A stretch of 45,528 bases of DNA, from the NCBI GenBank assembly GCA_039808465.1, contig JBDHTA010000010.1:1-45528 (forward strand), written 5' to 3'. A model generated the notes under the pieces. That model worked only from the letters and a program-made list of their open reading frames with translations. It had not been told where the DNA came from and did no database searches. The stretch's first letter is position 1; every line of letters begins with the position of its first letter. Below are positions 8,548 through 16,884 of this stretch, piece by piece. The translations under genes were made by a program, and so were the position numbers. This DNA comes from Metarhizobium sp039808465. Lineage in GTDB: Bacteria > Pseudomonadota > Alphaproteobacteria > Rhizobiales > Rhizobiaceae.

Positions 8548-9474
8548 ATGACCGACAGCGCGGTTCGCCAGGAAAGCTTTCTCATTCCCGGCTATCAGAC
8601 AGTCGATCTGCGCGAGAGGTTTCACCGCCTGATCTGGCGCATCATCAGCCCGCTGCCGGACCGGCCGTATCTGCGCCTCAAATACCGGGTCATCAAGGGG
8701 GTCTGGCCGGACTTCGATCATCCCCGGACCTTTTCCGAGAAAATCCAGTACCGCAAGCTCAACGACCGAAATCCGCTGTATCGCACGCTCGTCGACAAGG
8801 CGGCCGTCAAGGCCTATGTCGACGGCAAGCTTGGCGCCCCCTATGCCGTCCCGGCCTATTGGACCGGCACCGATCTCGCGACGGTCGACTGGCCGAAAGT
8901 AAAGCTTCCGGCGGTCGTGAAGCCGACCCATGCCAGCGCCCAGGGACGCTTCCTCTACACGTGCGCCGATATCGACGCGCTGATCGCGGAGAACCCGCTT
9001 CCCGCATGGCTGAAGCTCGACCATGCGCGCTATAACCGCGAATGGGCCTATTCGCAGGTCAAGCCGCAGGTGGTCATCGAGAAGATGTTGCATACCGATG
9101 GCGGCGTGCCGTGGGACTACCGGTTCTTCACTTTCGCAGGCCGGGTTTTCTGCGTGCAGGTCGATATCCGCAAGGACGGCAAGGGGTATTCCTGCATCCA
9201 TACGCGTGACTGGGAACGCATGCCCTTCACCGATGCCGGTTTACCCGGCTATCCCGGCGAGTTGCAGCGGCCGCATCGCTTTGCGGAAATGCTGTCGGTG
9301 GCGGAACGTCTTGGGGAGGGGCTGGATTTCGTCCGGGTCGATCTCTACGCCAGCAGAGACTGGGTGCATGTCGGCGAACTGACACTCTATCCCGACGGCG
9401 GCTTCGAAAACTACGAGCCCGCCCATTACGACCGTCTGCTCGGCGACCAGTGGAACCTCGCCATAAAACCATGA
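8548..9474 (+). CDS. TupA-like ATP-grasp protein
   Basis: 308 aa from the ATG at 8548, which follows a GAGGGAGA ribosome site; the longer frame from 8440 lacks support. The TupA-like ATP-grasp family was named after a Bacillus teichuronopeptide synthesis protein, and members typically sit in capsule or exopolysaccharide loci. Visible here are the N-terminal PRTFSEKIQYRKLNDRNPLY block, ADK-like KLPAVVKPTHAS, the WDYRFFTFAGRVFCVQVD strand pair and the C-terminal RVDLYAS..VGELTLYPDGG segment with the metal-binding acidic residues. It may ligate an amino acid or peptide to a uronic-acid polymer. It is divergent from the flippase, with 226 bp between the starts. Confidence 0.8.
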   Translation: MTDSAVRQESFLIPGYQTVDLRERFHRLIWRIISPLPDRPYLRLKYRVIKGVWPDFDHPRTFSEKIQYRKLNDRNPLYRTLVDKAAVKAYVDGKLGAPYAVPAYWTGTDLATVDWPKVKLPAVVKPTHASAQGRFLYTCADIDALIAENPLPAWLKLDHARYNREWAYSQVKPQVVIEKMLHTDGGVPWDYRFFTFAGRVFCVQVDIRKDGKGYSCIHTRDWERMPFTDAGLPGYPGELQRPHRFAEMLSVAERLGEGLDFVRVDLYASRDWVHVGELTLYPDGGFENYEPAHYDRLLGDQWNLAIKP

Positions 9475-9805
9475 CCTGACGTCGCAGCCACCGGACCGAG
9501 GCGGAGAATTCCCCGCGCCCGCCGATTGGTCCCTTCAACGCTTCAGGCCGTGAGGCGCAGACTTGATGCCGCCAGCCAGCCGTAAGTGGAATTGTTCCTT
9601 TTCCGTCCCTCGTGAACTGGCGCTTTGGCGCGATGCGCTTTACTCTCGGCCGGGCACATTCACTTTTCGGCGCAGCCCGTAAGACATACGGGCATCTTCC
9701 TCCGGGAACCATCCGATGTCTGCATGGTTGGAGCAGCCCGCCCGGCGAACAGGCATTCCGACCGGGAGCGGACGAGAGCAGGCCGCAAGGACGAGGAGCA
9801 TTCCG
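9475..9805. other. 331-bp non-coding stretch ahead of ndh
   Basis: No coding signal, RNA gene or terminator with a T-tract is evident. The one structure seen is an inverted repeat, GCCCGTA (9675-9681) and TACGGGC (9687-9693), a 7-bp stem with a 5-base loop that would lie in the ndh leader. An in-frame ATG at 9716 exists, but the codons between it and 9806 look unconserved. Confidence 0.4.
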
Positions 9806-11164
9806 TTGCCACAAGACGTGCCAAGAGAACCCGGCCTTGCCGCAGGGACAGTCCGCCAGCGGATCGTCATTGTCGGAGGCGGCTTCGGCGGCCTCGCCTG
9901 CGCCCGCGAACTCGGCAATGCCGATATCGATGTCACGGTGATCGACCGGCGCAACCACAACCTCTTCCAGCCGCTGCTCTATCAGGTCGCGACAGCCGCC
10001 CTTTCCCCGGCGGATATCGCCGAGCCGATCCGCAAGACGCTGGGCCGGTACCGCAATATCCGTATCGTCATGGCAGAAGTGGAAGCTGTCGATACCGCCG
10101 CCAGACATGTTCTGCTCGATGATGGCTCCACGGTTTCCTATGACCGGCTGGTGATCGCGACCGGGTCGGACTACAATTATTTCGGCCATGACGAATGGAA
10201 GCGTCACGCGCCCGGCCTGAAGACGATCCACGAGGCGCGCATGATCCGCCAGCGCCTGCTTCTATCCTTCGAGAAGGCGGAAAACGCGACGGATCCAGCA
10301 CAGAAGCGGGCATTGCTGACCAGCGTGGTCATCGGCGGCGGACCGACCGGGGTGGAGATGGCCGGGGCGATTTCCGAGCTTGGCCGCTACATGATCAACC
10401 GCGATTTCAGAGACTTGCAGGAAGACCAGCTTCGCGTTCTTCTGGTAGAGGCGCGTCCGGCGATCCTCGGCGCCTTCCCCGCCAGCCTGTCGGAATATGC
10501 GGCGGAATATCTGCGCGGGATCGGCGTCGAAATCCGCACCGGGCAGCGGGTGAAGAATGTTTCCGCCGAAGGGGTGCAGATCGAGGACGAGTTCATTCCC
10601 GCCGGCTGCGTCGTCTGGGGCGCTGGCGTGAAGGCGTCTCCAGCCCATGCATGGCTCGGGCTGGACGACGCTCCGGGAGGCCGCATTCCCGTCGGCGCCG
10701 ACCTTCGCGTCACGGGTTTTCAGGATATCTACGCCATCGGCGATACCGCCTTTGCAACCGGCTCCGATGGCGCGCCTTTGCCGGGTCTTGCGCAGGTCGC
10801 AAAACAGCAAGGCGCCTATCTCGGCCGCCTTCTCCGCTCCGGGACAGGGGAAGCCAAGCCCTTCGTCTTTCACAATCGCGGCAATACCGCCGTGGTCGGC
10901 CGCAATGCGGCTATCTTCGATTTCGGAAAATGGACGTTGAAAGGCAGGCTGGCCTGGCTGCTATGGGCTATTGTCCATGTCTATCTGCTGGTGAATTTCG
11001 AAAAACGCATTCTCGTCAGCATTCAATGGATCTGGCGCTATCTGACGCGGCAAAGGGGCGCGCGCCTGATCGATGAAAACGCGGGCGAGGATTTTTCGCC
11101 CGCTCGCGGCGAAGAAGACAAGACTGCCGCGATCCGGAACATCAAGACAGCGCAGAGCTCCTGA
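9806..11164 (+). CDS. ndh: Type II NADH dehydrogenase (NDH-2)
   Basis: About 452 aa from a TTG at 9806, which is preceded by AAGGACGAGGA at good spacing. The in-frame ATG at 9716 would add 30 residues, lacks a ribosome site and is the alternative start. It is a peripheral-membrane FAD enzyme passing electrons from NADH to quinone without proton pumping. Visible are the FAD-binding IVIVGGGFGGLACARELG, the quinone-site FQPLLYQVATAALSPADIA, a second Rossmann motif VIGGGPTGVEMAGAISELG, DIYAIGDTAFA and AQVAKQQGAYLG. The C-terminal amphipathic and aromatic segment (LAWLLWAIVHVYLLVNFEKR) is the usual membrane anchor. It appears monocistronic. Confidence 0.9.
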   Translation: MPQDVPREPGLAAGTVRQRIVIVGGGFGGLACARELGNADIDVTVIDRRNHNLFQPLLYQVATAALSPADIAEPIRKTLGRYRNIRIVMAEVEAVDTAARHVLLDDGSTVSYDRLVIATGSDYNYFGHDEWKRHAPGLKTIHEARMIRQRLLLSFEKAENATDPAQKRALLTSVVIGGGPTGVEMAGAISELGRYMINRDFRDLQEDQLRVLLVEARPAILGAFPASLSEYAAEYLRGIGVEIRTGQRVKNVSAEGVQIEDEFIPAGCVVWGAGVKASPAHAWLGLDDAPGGRIPVGADLRVTGFQDIYAIGDTAFATGSDGAPLPGLAQVAKQQGAYLGRLLRSGTGEAKPFVFHNRGNTAVVGRNAAIFDFGKWTLKGRLAWLLWAIVHVYLLVNFEKRILVSIQWIWRYLTRQRGARLIDENAGEDFSPARGEEDKTAAIRNIKTAQSS

Positions 11165-11231
11165 ACTGCAATCAGGCTCTCTTGTCGCTTCCGCGTCTCA
11201 CAAGCGATTGCCGCCAGCCCGCCCGGATATG

Positions 11232-11248
11232 ATATGTATACATATAAT
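11232..11248 (+). promoter_or_regulatory. Palindromic operator overlapping a TATAAT -10
   Basis: ATATGTATACATAT (11232-11245) is a perfect 14-bp palindrome, and TATAAT (11243-11248) overlaps its right end. No convincing -35 is present. If this is the -10, transcription would start near 11255, downstream of the ATG at 11247. The element precedes an amino-acid transporter operon that ends in its own RpiR regulator, which is the natural candidate to bind here. The core TGTATACA recalls the palindrome at 489-500 but with a spacing 2 bp shorter. Confidence 0.45.
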
Positions 11249-11879
11249 GCGTATACTTGCATATTCTCAGCCGGGAGTTTCCAAGCTGACCGCCATCTCG
11301 TCAGGGCTGGGCCTGCTGATCGCGGTGTTTTGCGTTTTCACGCGCATGCGCGGCGGAAAAGCGGGCAATGCCATTGTCGCCGCCTATGTGGAGGCCATCC
11401 GCAATACGCCGCTCCTGGTGCAGATTTTCTTTATCTTCTTCGGTCTTCCCGCGCTCGGGATAAGGCTGGATCCGACGGTTGCCGCCCTTGTCGCCATGAC
11501 TGCCAATGTCGGCGCCTACGCGGCTGAAATCCTGCGCGCCGGTGTGGAATCCATTCCAAAGGGACAATCCGAAGCGGGCTTCGCGCTCGGTCTCACGCAG
11601 GGGCAAATTTTCCGAAAGATCATTCTGCCGCCTGCGGTACGGGCGGTATATCCGGCGCTTTCCAGCCAGTTCATCATGCTGCTGCTTGGCTCCAGCGTCG
11701 TTTCGGCGATCTCCGCCAACGATCTCACGGCCGTCGCGAACACGATCCAGTCCCATAACCTGCGCAGCTTCGAGGTCTATTTCACCGTCATCGTCTTCTA
11801 TCTGGTGATGTCGATCCTCTTCCGGCTCGGTTTCCGCCTCATCTACGCCGCCGTCTATCAGCGGAAAGGACATTGGTAA
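11247..11879 (+). CDS. Polar amino-acid ABC transporter permease, start uncertain
   Basis: About 210 aa from the ATG at 11247. It is a HisM/GlnP-type inner-membrane permease with the EAIRNTPLLVQ segment and the ATPase-contact loop EAGFALGLTQGQIFRKIILPPAV. The N-terminus is odd: the first membrane helix begins almost at once (KLTAISSGLGLLIAVFCVF), and the short region normally before it is replaced by RILAYSQPGV. The ATG lacks a ribosome site and overlaps a possible -10. GGGAG at 11273-11277 precedes a CTG (11286) at normal spacing, so a non-canonical start or loss of the original 5' end is possible. The second permease overlaps it by one base. Confidence 0.8.
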   Translation: MRILAYSQPGVSKLTAISSGLGLLIAVFCVFTRMRGGKAGNAIVAAYVEAIRNTPLLVQIFFIFFGLPALGIRLDPTVAALVAMTANVGAYAAEILRAGVESIPKGQSEAGFALGLTQGQIFRKIILPPAVRAVYPALSSQFIMLLLGSSVVSAISANDLTAVANTIQSHNLRSFEVYFTVIVFYLVMSILFRLGFRLIYAAVYQRKGHW

Positions 11880-12565
11880 TGCGCTCGTTCGGCTGGCCGG
11901 AGTTCCTCTTCATCCTCAGCGCGCTTCAATGGACGCTGCTGCTGACTGTCGTCGCGTTGATCGCCGGAGGGGCCGCCGGTCTCTTTATCGCGATCCTGCG
12001 CATCCAGAAAAGCCGTCTGGCAAGCTGGTCGGCGGCGGGTTACATCGAATTGTTTCAGGGCACGCCGCTGCTGCTCCAATTGTTCGTCGTCTATTTCGGG
12101 ATTGGCCTGTTCGGGATCAATGTCGATGCCTGGACCGCGGCCGCGGTCGCGCTCTCGGCGCACACGGCCGCCTTTCTGGGCGAAATCTGGCGCGGCGCGA
12201 TACAGGCCATCCCGCGCGGCCAATGGGAAGGCGCGCATGCCCTCGCGCTTCCCTATAGCGCGCAACTTCGCCGGGTCATCCTGCCGCAAGCGGTCAAACT
12301 GGCGATCGCGCCGACCGTGGGCTTCGTGGTGCAACTGATCAAAGGCACGTCCGTGACCGCCCTGATCGGATTTACGGAAATCACCCGCGCCGGACAGCTC
12401 GTCAACAACGTCACGCTCAGCCCCTTCATCGTCTACGGCGTCGTTGCCGGGCTCTACATACTTCTTTGCTGGCCGATCTCGATCGCCAGCCGCCGTCTCG
12501 AACTCGGACTGGACCGCAGCAAAAGGTCGAGCCCGGCCATCACGCAAGTTCAACAAACTGCTTAA
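11879..12565 (+). CDS. Polar amino-acid ABC transporter permease
   Basis: 228 aa from the ATG overlapping the preceding stop (TAATG). It is the second HisMQ-type permease subunit, with the conserved YIELFQGTPLLLQLFVVYFG segment and an ATPase-contact loop at EGAHALALPYSAQLRRVILPQAV. It forms a heterodimeric channel with the product of 11247-11879. The binding-protein gene follows 13 bases later with a strong AAGGAGGAGG ribosome site. The transporter likely takes up an amino acid or related zwitterion. Specificity cannot be read from the permease. Confidence 0.9.
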   Translation: MRSFGWPEFLFILSALQWTLLLTVVALIAGGAAGLFIAILRIQKSRLASWSAAGYIELFQGTPLLLQLFVVYFGIGLFGINVDAWTAAAVALSAHTAAFLGEIWRGAIQAIPRGQWEGAHALALPYSAQLRRVILPQAVKLAIAPTVGFVVQLIKGTSVTALIGFTEITRAGQLVNNVTLSPFIVYGVVAGLYILLCWPISIASRRLELGLDRSKRSSPAITQVQQTA

Positions 12566-12578
12566 GGAGGAGGAATAA

Positions 12579-13349
12579 ATGCTTAAGCTTGCAAAATTGA
12601 TGCTGTCCGCAGCAATGGTCATGATCGGCTCTGTCGCCGCGCACGCCCAGTCGACGGAGGAGATCGTTCAGAAGGGCACCCTTTCGGTCGCCATCGATAT
12701 CACCAATCCTCCCTATGGCAGCCTCGATACGGAAATGCAGCCATCCGGGATCGACGTCGATGTCGCCAAGCTCATGGCGGAGCGCCTCGGCGTGAAACTC
12801 AACATCGTCCAGGTCACCGGGCCCAACCGTATCCCGACGCTGCTGAACAATCGCGCGGATGTCGTCATCGCATCCTTTGCCCCCACGGCCGAGCGCGCGT
12901 TGCAGGTGGCCTTTTCCGAGCCCTATACCCTGGCCCAGCAGGTGATCGTAGCGGCCAAGGACCGCCAGCTGACCCAGGTCGACGAGACCAAGGGATTGAA
13001 GGTGGCGGTGGTTCGCGGCAACGCGCAGGATGTCGCCTTCTCGGCTGTCGCGCCCGAGGGAGCGGAGATCATGCGCTTCGATGACGACGCCAGCGAAATC
13101 CAGGCGCTCTATTCCGGCCAGGCCGATGCCATGGTCATCGGCAACATCGCCGCAACCGCCGCAATCAAGCAGGACCCGGAAAACCGCTTCGAAGTCAAAT
13201 TTCCGATCCGCGACAACCCGATGGCTGTCGGCATGCGGCGGGACCAGTGGAATCTGCTGCAATGGGTGAACACCTTCCTGTTCAACATCAAGTACAGCGG
13301 CGAGCTGAAGAAGATTCACGAAGCGCACGGCGTGCCGTATCCGTACTGA
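12579..13349 (+). CDS. Periplasmic amino-acid-binding protein (SBP_bac_3)
   Basis: 256 aa. The signal peptide has hydrophobic core LMLSAAMVMIGSVA and a predicted cut after AHA (residues 21-23). The mature protein starts TEEIVQKGTLSVAIDITNPPYG, the standard opening of cluster 3 binding proteins, followed by GIDVDVAKLMAERLGVKLNIV and the hinge motif NNRADVVIASFAPTAERA. It delivers the ligand to the two permeases encoded upstream. A hairpin follows the stop, so this gene may be expressed above the ATPase gene downstream, as is common for binding proteins. Confidence 0.9.
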   Translation: MLKLAKLMLSAAMVMIGSVAAHAQSTEEIVQKGTLSVAIDITNPPYGSLDTEMQPSGIDVDVAKLMAERLGVKLNIVQVTGPNRIPTLLNNRADVVIASFAPTAERALQVAFSEPYTLAQQVIVAAKDRQLTQVDETKGLKVAVVRGNAQDVAFSAVAPEGAEIMRFDDDASEIQALYSGQADAMVIGNIAATAAIKQDPENRFEVKFPIRDNPMAVGMRRDQWNLLQWVNTFLFNIKYSGELKKIHEAHGVPYPY

Positions 13350-13362
13350 TTTTCGAGTGGAG

Positions 13363-13387
13363 CAGGGCTCTTCGGCGAGCCCTGTTT
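13363..13387 (+). terminator. Intra-operon hairpin after the binding-protein gene
   Basis: CAGGGCTC (13363-13370) pairs with GAGCCCTG (13377-13384) around a TTCGGC loop, followed by only three Ts. It lies between the binding-protein and ATPase genes. It is best read as a partial terminator or 3'-stabilising stem rather than a full stop. Confidence 0.55.
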
Positions 13388-13420
13388 CCCACGTCTCATA
13401 CTATCGCGAGGAGGCGAACG

Positions 13421-14170
13421 ATGGAGCAAGGTTCCTCGAAATCCATGATTCAAATGGAAAATGTGGGCAAATGGTTTGGCGCCTTTCACGTTCTTCAGGA
13501 TATCAATCTCGAAATCCGCACCGGTGAACGCGTCGTCGTGTGCGGCCCGTCGGGATCGGGAAAATCGACCTTGATTCGCTGCCTGAACCGGCTGGAGCAC
13601 CACCAGAAGGGACGCATCAACGTCAACGGCGTGGAACTGACCGGCAAGATCACCCATCTGAGCGGACATTTGAGCGAAATCGGCATGGTGTTCCAGAGCT
13701 TCAATCTCTTTCCGCATCTGACCATTCTTGAGAATTGCATGCTTGCCCCCACGATCGTGCGAAAGCAGAGCCGCAAGGAAGCGGAGGAAAGGGCGATGGG
13801 GTTCCTGAACCGGGTGAGAATCCCCGATCAGGCGTCCAAATACCCTGCGCAGCTTTCCGGCGGCCAGCAGCAGCGCGCCGCAATCGCCCGCGCGCTCTGC
13901 ATGAGCCCCAAGGTCATGCTTTTCGACGAGCCGACCTCCGCTCTCGACCCCGAGATGGTGAAGGAGGTGCTGGATACGATGGTGAACCTTGCGCAAGACG
14001 GGATGACCATGATCGTCGTAACCCATGAAATGGGTTTCGCGCGTCAGGTCGCCGATCGCGTAATCTTCATGGACAAGCGAAGAATTGTCGAGGAAAATTC
14101 TCCGGAGGAATTCTTTGCGAATCCGGTGAACGAGCGCAGCAAGCTTTTCCTTTCACAACTTTTGCATTGA
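13421..14170 (+). CDS. Polar amino-acid ABC transporter ATP-binding protein
   Basis: 249 aa from the ATG at 13421, after GAGGAGG. It is a GlnQ/HisP-type ATPase: Walker A GPSGSGKST, Q-loop MVFQSFNLFPH, signature LSGGQQQRAAIARAL, Walker B VMLFDEPTSALDPE, and the H-loop in VVTHEMGF. It powers the importer encoded at 11247-13349. The longer upstream frame, starting inside the binding-protein gene, is antisense-free but unconserved and was not used. The regulator gene follows 22 bases later, so all five genes probably form one transcription unit. Confidence 0.93.
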   Translation: MEQGSSKSMIQMENVGKWFGAFHVLQDINLEIRTGERVVVCGPSGSGKSTLIRCLNRLEHHQKGRINVNGVELTGKITHLSGHLSEIGMVFQSFNLFPHLTILENCMLAPTIVRKQSRKEAEERAMGFLNRVRIPDQASKYPAQLSGGQQQRAAIARALCMSPKVMLFDEPTSALDPEMVKEVLDTMVNLAQDGMTMIVVTHEMGFARQVADRVIFMDKRRIVEENSPEEFFANPVNERSKLFLSQLLH

Positions 14171-14192
14171 ATCTTCAGACACGAGGGCCTGC

Positions 14193-15047
14193 TTGGAAAC
14201 GCCAGCACCAAAAGAAGCGAGAACGGCCGATGGCGTGTTGCACGCGATCCAGAATGCACTGGATGCGCTTAGCAGCCGCTTGCGGCAAGCCGGCACCTAT
14301 GTGCTGGAGCACCCGAACGACGTGGCGCTACAGTCGATAACAGCCCTGGCGAAAAACGCGGGCGTTCAACCGTCGGTCTTCATGAGATTGGCGAAGCACT
14401 TCGGTTTTTCCGGCTATTCCGATTTTCAAAGCGTCTTCCGGGCAGCGCTGGCGGATCAGGCTCCCACCTATGGGGAGCGGATTTTGCAGCTACAGCGCGA
14501 GCATCCGGACTCGGGCGTGGCGTCCGGCCCGCTGGACTTCATTCGCGAGTTCGCCCAGATGAATTCGCAGGTACTGGCCCATCTCGCATCCAGTATCGAC
14601 GTTCAGGCGGTGGAGACGTTCGTCAACCGGCTGAAGGCTGCGACGGAGGTATTCGTGGTCGGGCAGCGGCGATCGCACACCGTCGCGAACTATCTCGCCT
14701 ATGCATTGATGCGCGCGGATCTGCGGACGCGTCTGCTGGCCGGCGCGGGTGGAACCCTTCAGGACGAGATACGCCTGATGCGGGAAAACGACGTTCTGGT
14801 GGCGATCAGCATGCATCCCTATTCGGACGACGTCCTTGAAGTCATGGATCAAGCCAAGACCGCAGGACGCACCGTCATTGCCCTTACCGATAGCGAATAC
14901 AGCCCTTTGGCGAAGCGGGCCGAAACGTCGATTGTCGTTCGAGACGTGCTCTATCTCGGCTTCCGATCGCTGATTGCGCAGATGTGCATAGTTCAGGCGA
15001 TTGCAATCAGTATAGCGGCCGACTCGGCCAGGCGAGTGGAGATATGA
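14193..15047 (+). CDS. RpiR/MurR-family regulator with SIS domain
   Basis: 284 aa from a TTG at 14193 (CGAGGG ribosome site). The N-terminal HTH_6 domain (about 15-90, with NAGVQPSVFMRLAKHFGFSG) is followed by a SIS domain (about 125-270) containing VFVVGQRRSHTVANYLAYAL and DVLVAISMHPYSDDVLEVMDQA. The classic phosphosugar-binding S-x-S is partly replaced here (QRRSHT), so the effector may not be a phosphosugar. It is the last gene of the transporter operon and probably represses it through the palindrome at 11232. Its HTH closely resembles that of the regulator at 1-439. Confidence 0.9.
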   Translation: METPAPKEARTADGVLHAIQNALDALSSRLRQAGTYVLEHPNDVALQSITALAKNAGVQPSVFMRLAKHFGFSGYSDFQSVFRAALADQAPTYGERILQLQREHPDSGVASGPLDFIREFAQMNSQVLAHLASSIDVQAVETFVNRLKAATEVFVVGQRRSHTVANYLAYALMRADLRTRLLAGAGGTLQDEIRLMRENDVLVAISMHPYSDDVLEVMDQAKTAGRTVIALTDSEYSPLAKRAETSIVVRDVLYLGFRSLIAQMCIVQAIAISIAADSARRVEI

Positions 15048-15117
15048 GACCGGTATGCGCTACAAGGGCTGATGACGCCTTCTGGCAGCGCGTGCCTGAC
15101 GTCAGCGCGGCAGCCTG

Positions 15118-16044
15118 TCAGATCCTGATATCCAGACCGGGATACCGCTCGTTGATCCTGTCGATATCGGCGCGGTATTGCTTCAGGATCCAGTCGCAGA
15201 CCGCCTGCGGCACCTCGCCCTGAACATTCGCAGAGGTCACGAGGTCGCATCGGCGGCCCGTGGAGACGACGACCGGATATGACGGCACCAGCAGGCCGTT
15301 CGCCAGCAGCGTCGAGACGACGCTCAGCCAGCCGATGGCATTGCCCTGCGCCATCAGCGCGGCCTGCACCACGACCGAGTAATCCGAGAATTTCAGCTCA
15401 TGGGCGGTCTCCGCCAGGCTTTCCGGCGAAAGAATATCCGTCCACCGGAATTGCGAGCCGCTGAGGGTTATCATCCGGTCCAGCCCCGGATGCGCCTCGC
15501 TGACCGGATTTTCAAAATTCGGCGACCGGACCGGCAACAACAGTTCCGGCATCAGCGGATAGACGGGATAGCGGTCGTCCAGCTTCGGATCGAAGCGCAT
15601 GGCGATATCGACGTCGCTGACGGGGCAATCCAGCGGCCCGTTGATGAACTGGAATTGCAGCTCCACCTCGGGGAAGGTTTTCTGGAACTCCTCCATGCGC
15701 GGCATGAACCAGTGCGTCGCGAATGCCGGAGAGACGGAAAACCGCACCAGCCGTTTCTTCGGCCGGTTCTGCCGGATGCCCAGCAATGCCTTTTCTATGT
15801 TCGAGAAGCTTTTCGACACTTCGGAAAACAGGCGGCTGCCGTCCTCGGTCAGCTCGGCGCCCGAGGGGGTGCGCCTGAAAAGCTGCATTTCGAGATGCAG
15901 TTCCAACCGGCCGATGGTTCTGCTGATCGCCGGGCTGGTCACGCCAAGCTCTCTCGCCGCGTTCGCAAAGGTTCCGCATCGGACTGCCGCCTCAAAGGCA
16001 ACGAGCGTGTTGAGAGACGGTAACAAACGTCGGATCTGGGACAT
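15118..16044 (-). CDS. LysR-family transcriptional regulator
   Basis: 308 aa. The N-terminal winged HTH (LPSLNTLVAFEAAVRCG, ELGVTSPAISRTIGRLE, LFRRTPSGAELTEDG) is of the GcvA/AmpR-like type. It is followed by an effector domain with RFSVSPAFATHWFMPRMEEF and the SDVDIAMRFD strand. It is divergent from the HAD hydrolase and DAO-family oxidase genes (107 bp between starts), so those two are its likely targets. In the shared gap GAATTGCC occurs twice, 17 bp apart (16078-16085 and 16095-16102), a possible binding element. The effector is unknown. Confidence 0.9.
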   Translation of the reverse strand: MSQIRRLLPSLNTLVAFEAAVRCGTFANAARELGVTSPAISRTIGRLELHLEMQLFRRTPSGAELTEDGSRLFSEVSKSFSNIEKALLGIRQNRPKKRLVRFSVSPAFATHWFMPRMEEFQKTFPEVELQFQFINGPLDCPVSDVDIAMRFDPKLDDRYPVYPLMPELLLPVRSPNFENPVSEAHPGLDRMITLSGSQFRWTDILSPESLAETAHELKFSDYSVVVQAALMAQGNAIGWLSVVSTLLANGLLVPSYPVVVSTGRRCDLVTSANVQGEVPQAVCDWILKQYRADIDRINERYPGLDIRI

Positions 16045-16151
16045 AACTAAATGTAACCCCCGGGATGATTATTATTGGAATTGCCGCGATCGGCGAATTG
16101 CCTGCTAATGCCTGCATATTGAGATTTGCGCAGCACCGGAGGAACCGATCC

Positions 16152-16856
16152 ATGGCGTTTGAAAACTTCAAAGTTCTTACTTTCGATATCGTTGGAACCT
16201 GCATCGACTTCGAAAAAGGAATTCTCGACGGCTTCCGCGCCATTGGCGGAGATGCGGCCAGGGATCTGAGCGACGACGATATTTTTCAGCCTTATCTCAA
16301 GGCCAGGGAGAAGTTTCCCGGCCGCGCCAGCGAGGTGATGCGCAGCGTCTATCTCGATGCGGCAAGGCAACTCGGCCTGCCGCATGACGATGCCGCTGGC
16401 GATACCTTCCAGCGCCACTTCTTCAACTTCCCGGCCTTCGAGGATTCCGCCGAGGCCCTGCGGCGCTTGCGCAGGCATTTCCGTCTGGTCGCCATGACCA
16501 ATTATGACCGCGTCGGCTTCAGCGCCAATTCCAACCAGCTCGGCAATCCGTTCCACGACAGCGTCACCGTCGATGAGGCCCGATATCCGAAGCCGGATCC
16601 GCGCTTCTTCTCCTACAATCTCGGCCGCCAGTCGGCCTTCGGCTTCCGTCAGGACGAGATCCTGCATGTTGCCCAGAGCCAGTATCATGATATCGGCGTC
16701 GCCCGCGAACTTGGCTACAAGGTCTGCTGGATCGAGCGCCGTCAGGGCCTCGCCGGCTTCGGCGGCACGCCGGTTCCGGCACAGGTCACCAAGCCGGACT
16801 TCCACTTCCCGACGCTGAAGCAGCTCGCGGACGCCGTCGAGAACGAGAAGCGATAA
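16152..16856 (+). CDS. HAD-superfamily hydrolase, haloacid-dehalogenase type II-like
   Basis: 234 aa from the ATG at 16152, after CGGAGGAACC. Motif I is TFDIVGTCID, with the nucleophile Asp but not the second Asp of phosphatases, as in type II haloacid dehalogenases. The other landmarks are AMTNYDR (motif II Ser/Thr), YPKPDPRFF (motif III Lys) and HVAQSQYHDIGVARELGY (motif IV). The pattern suggests hydrolysis of a C-halogen bond or a related substrate, but members annotated this way often act on other small molecules. It is followed 28 bases later by a DAO-family flavoenzyme, so the two probably work on one compound. Confidence 0.85.
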   Translation: MAFENFKVLTFDIVGTCIDFEKGILDGFRAIGGDAARDLSDDDIFQPYLKAREKFPGRASEVMRSVYLDAARQLGLPHDDAAGDTFQRHFFNFPAFEDSAEALRRLRRHFRLVAMTNYDRVGFSANSNQLGNPFHDSVTVDEARYPKPDPRFFSYNLGRQSAFGFRQDEILHVAQSQYHDIGVARELGYKVCWIERRQGLAGFGGTPVPAQVTKPDFHFPTLKQLADAVENEKR

Positions 16857-16884
16857 GCCGGTATCACGCTCAGGGATAACAGAA

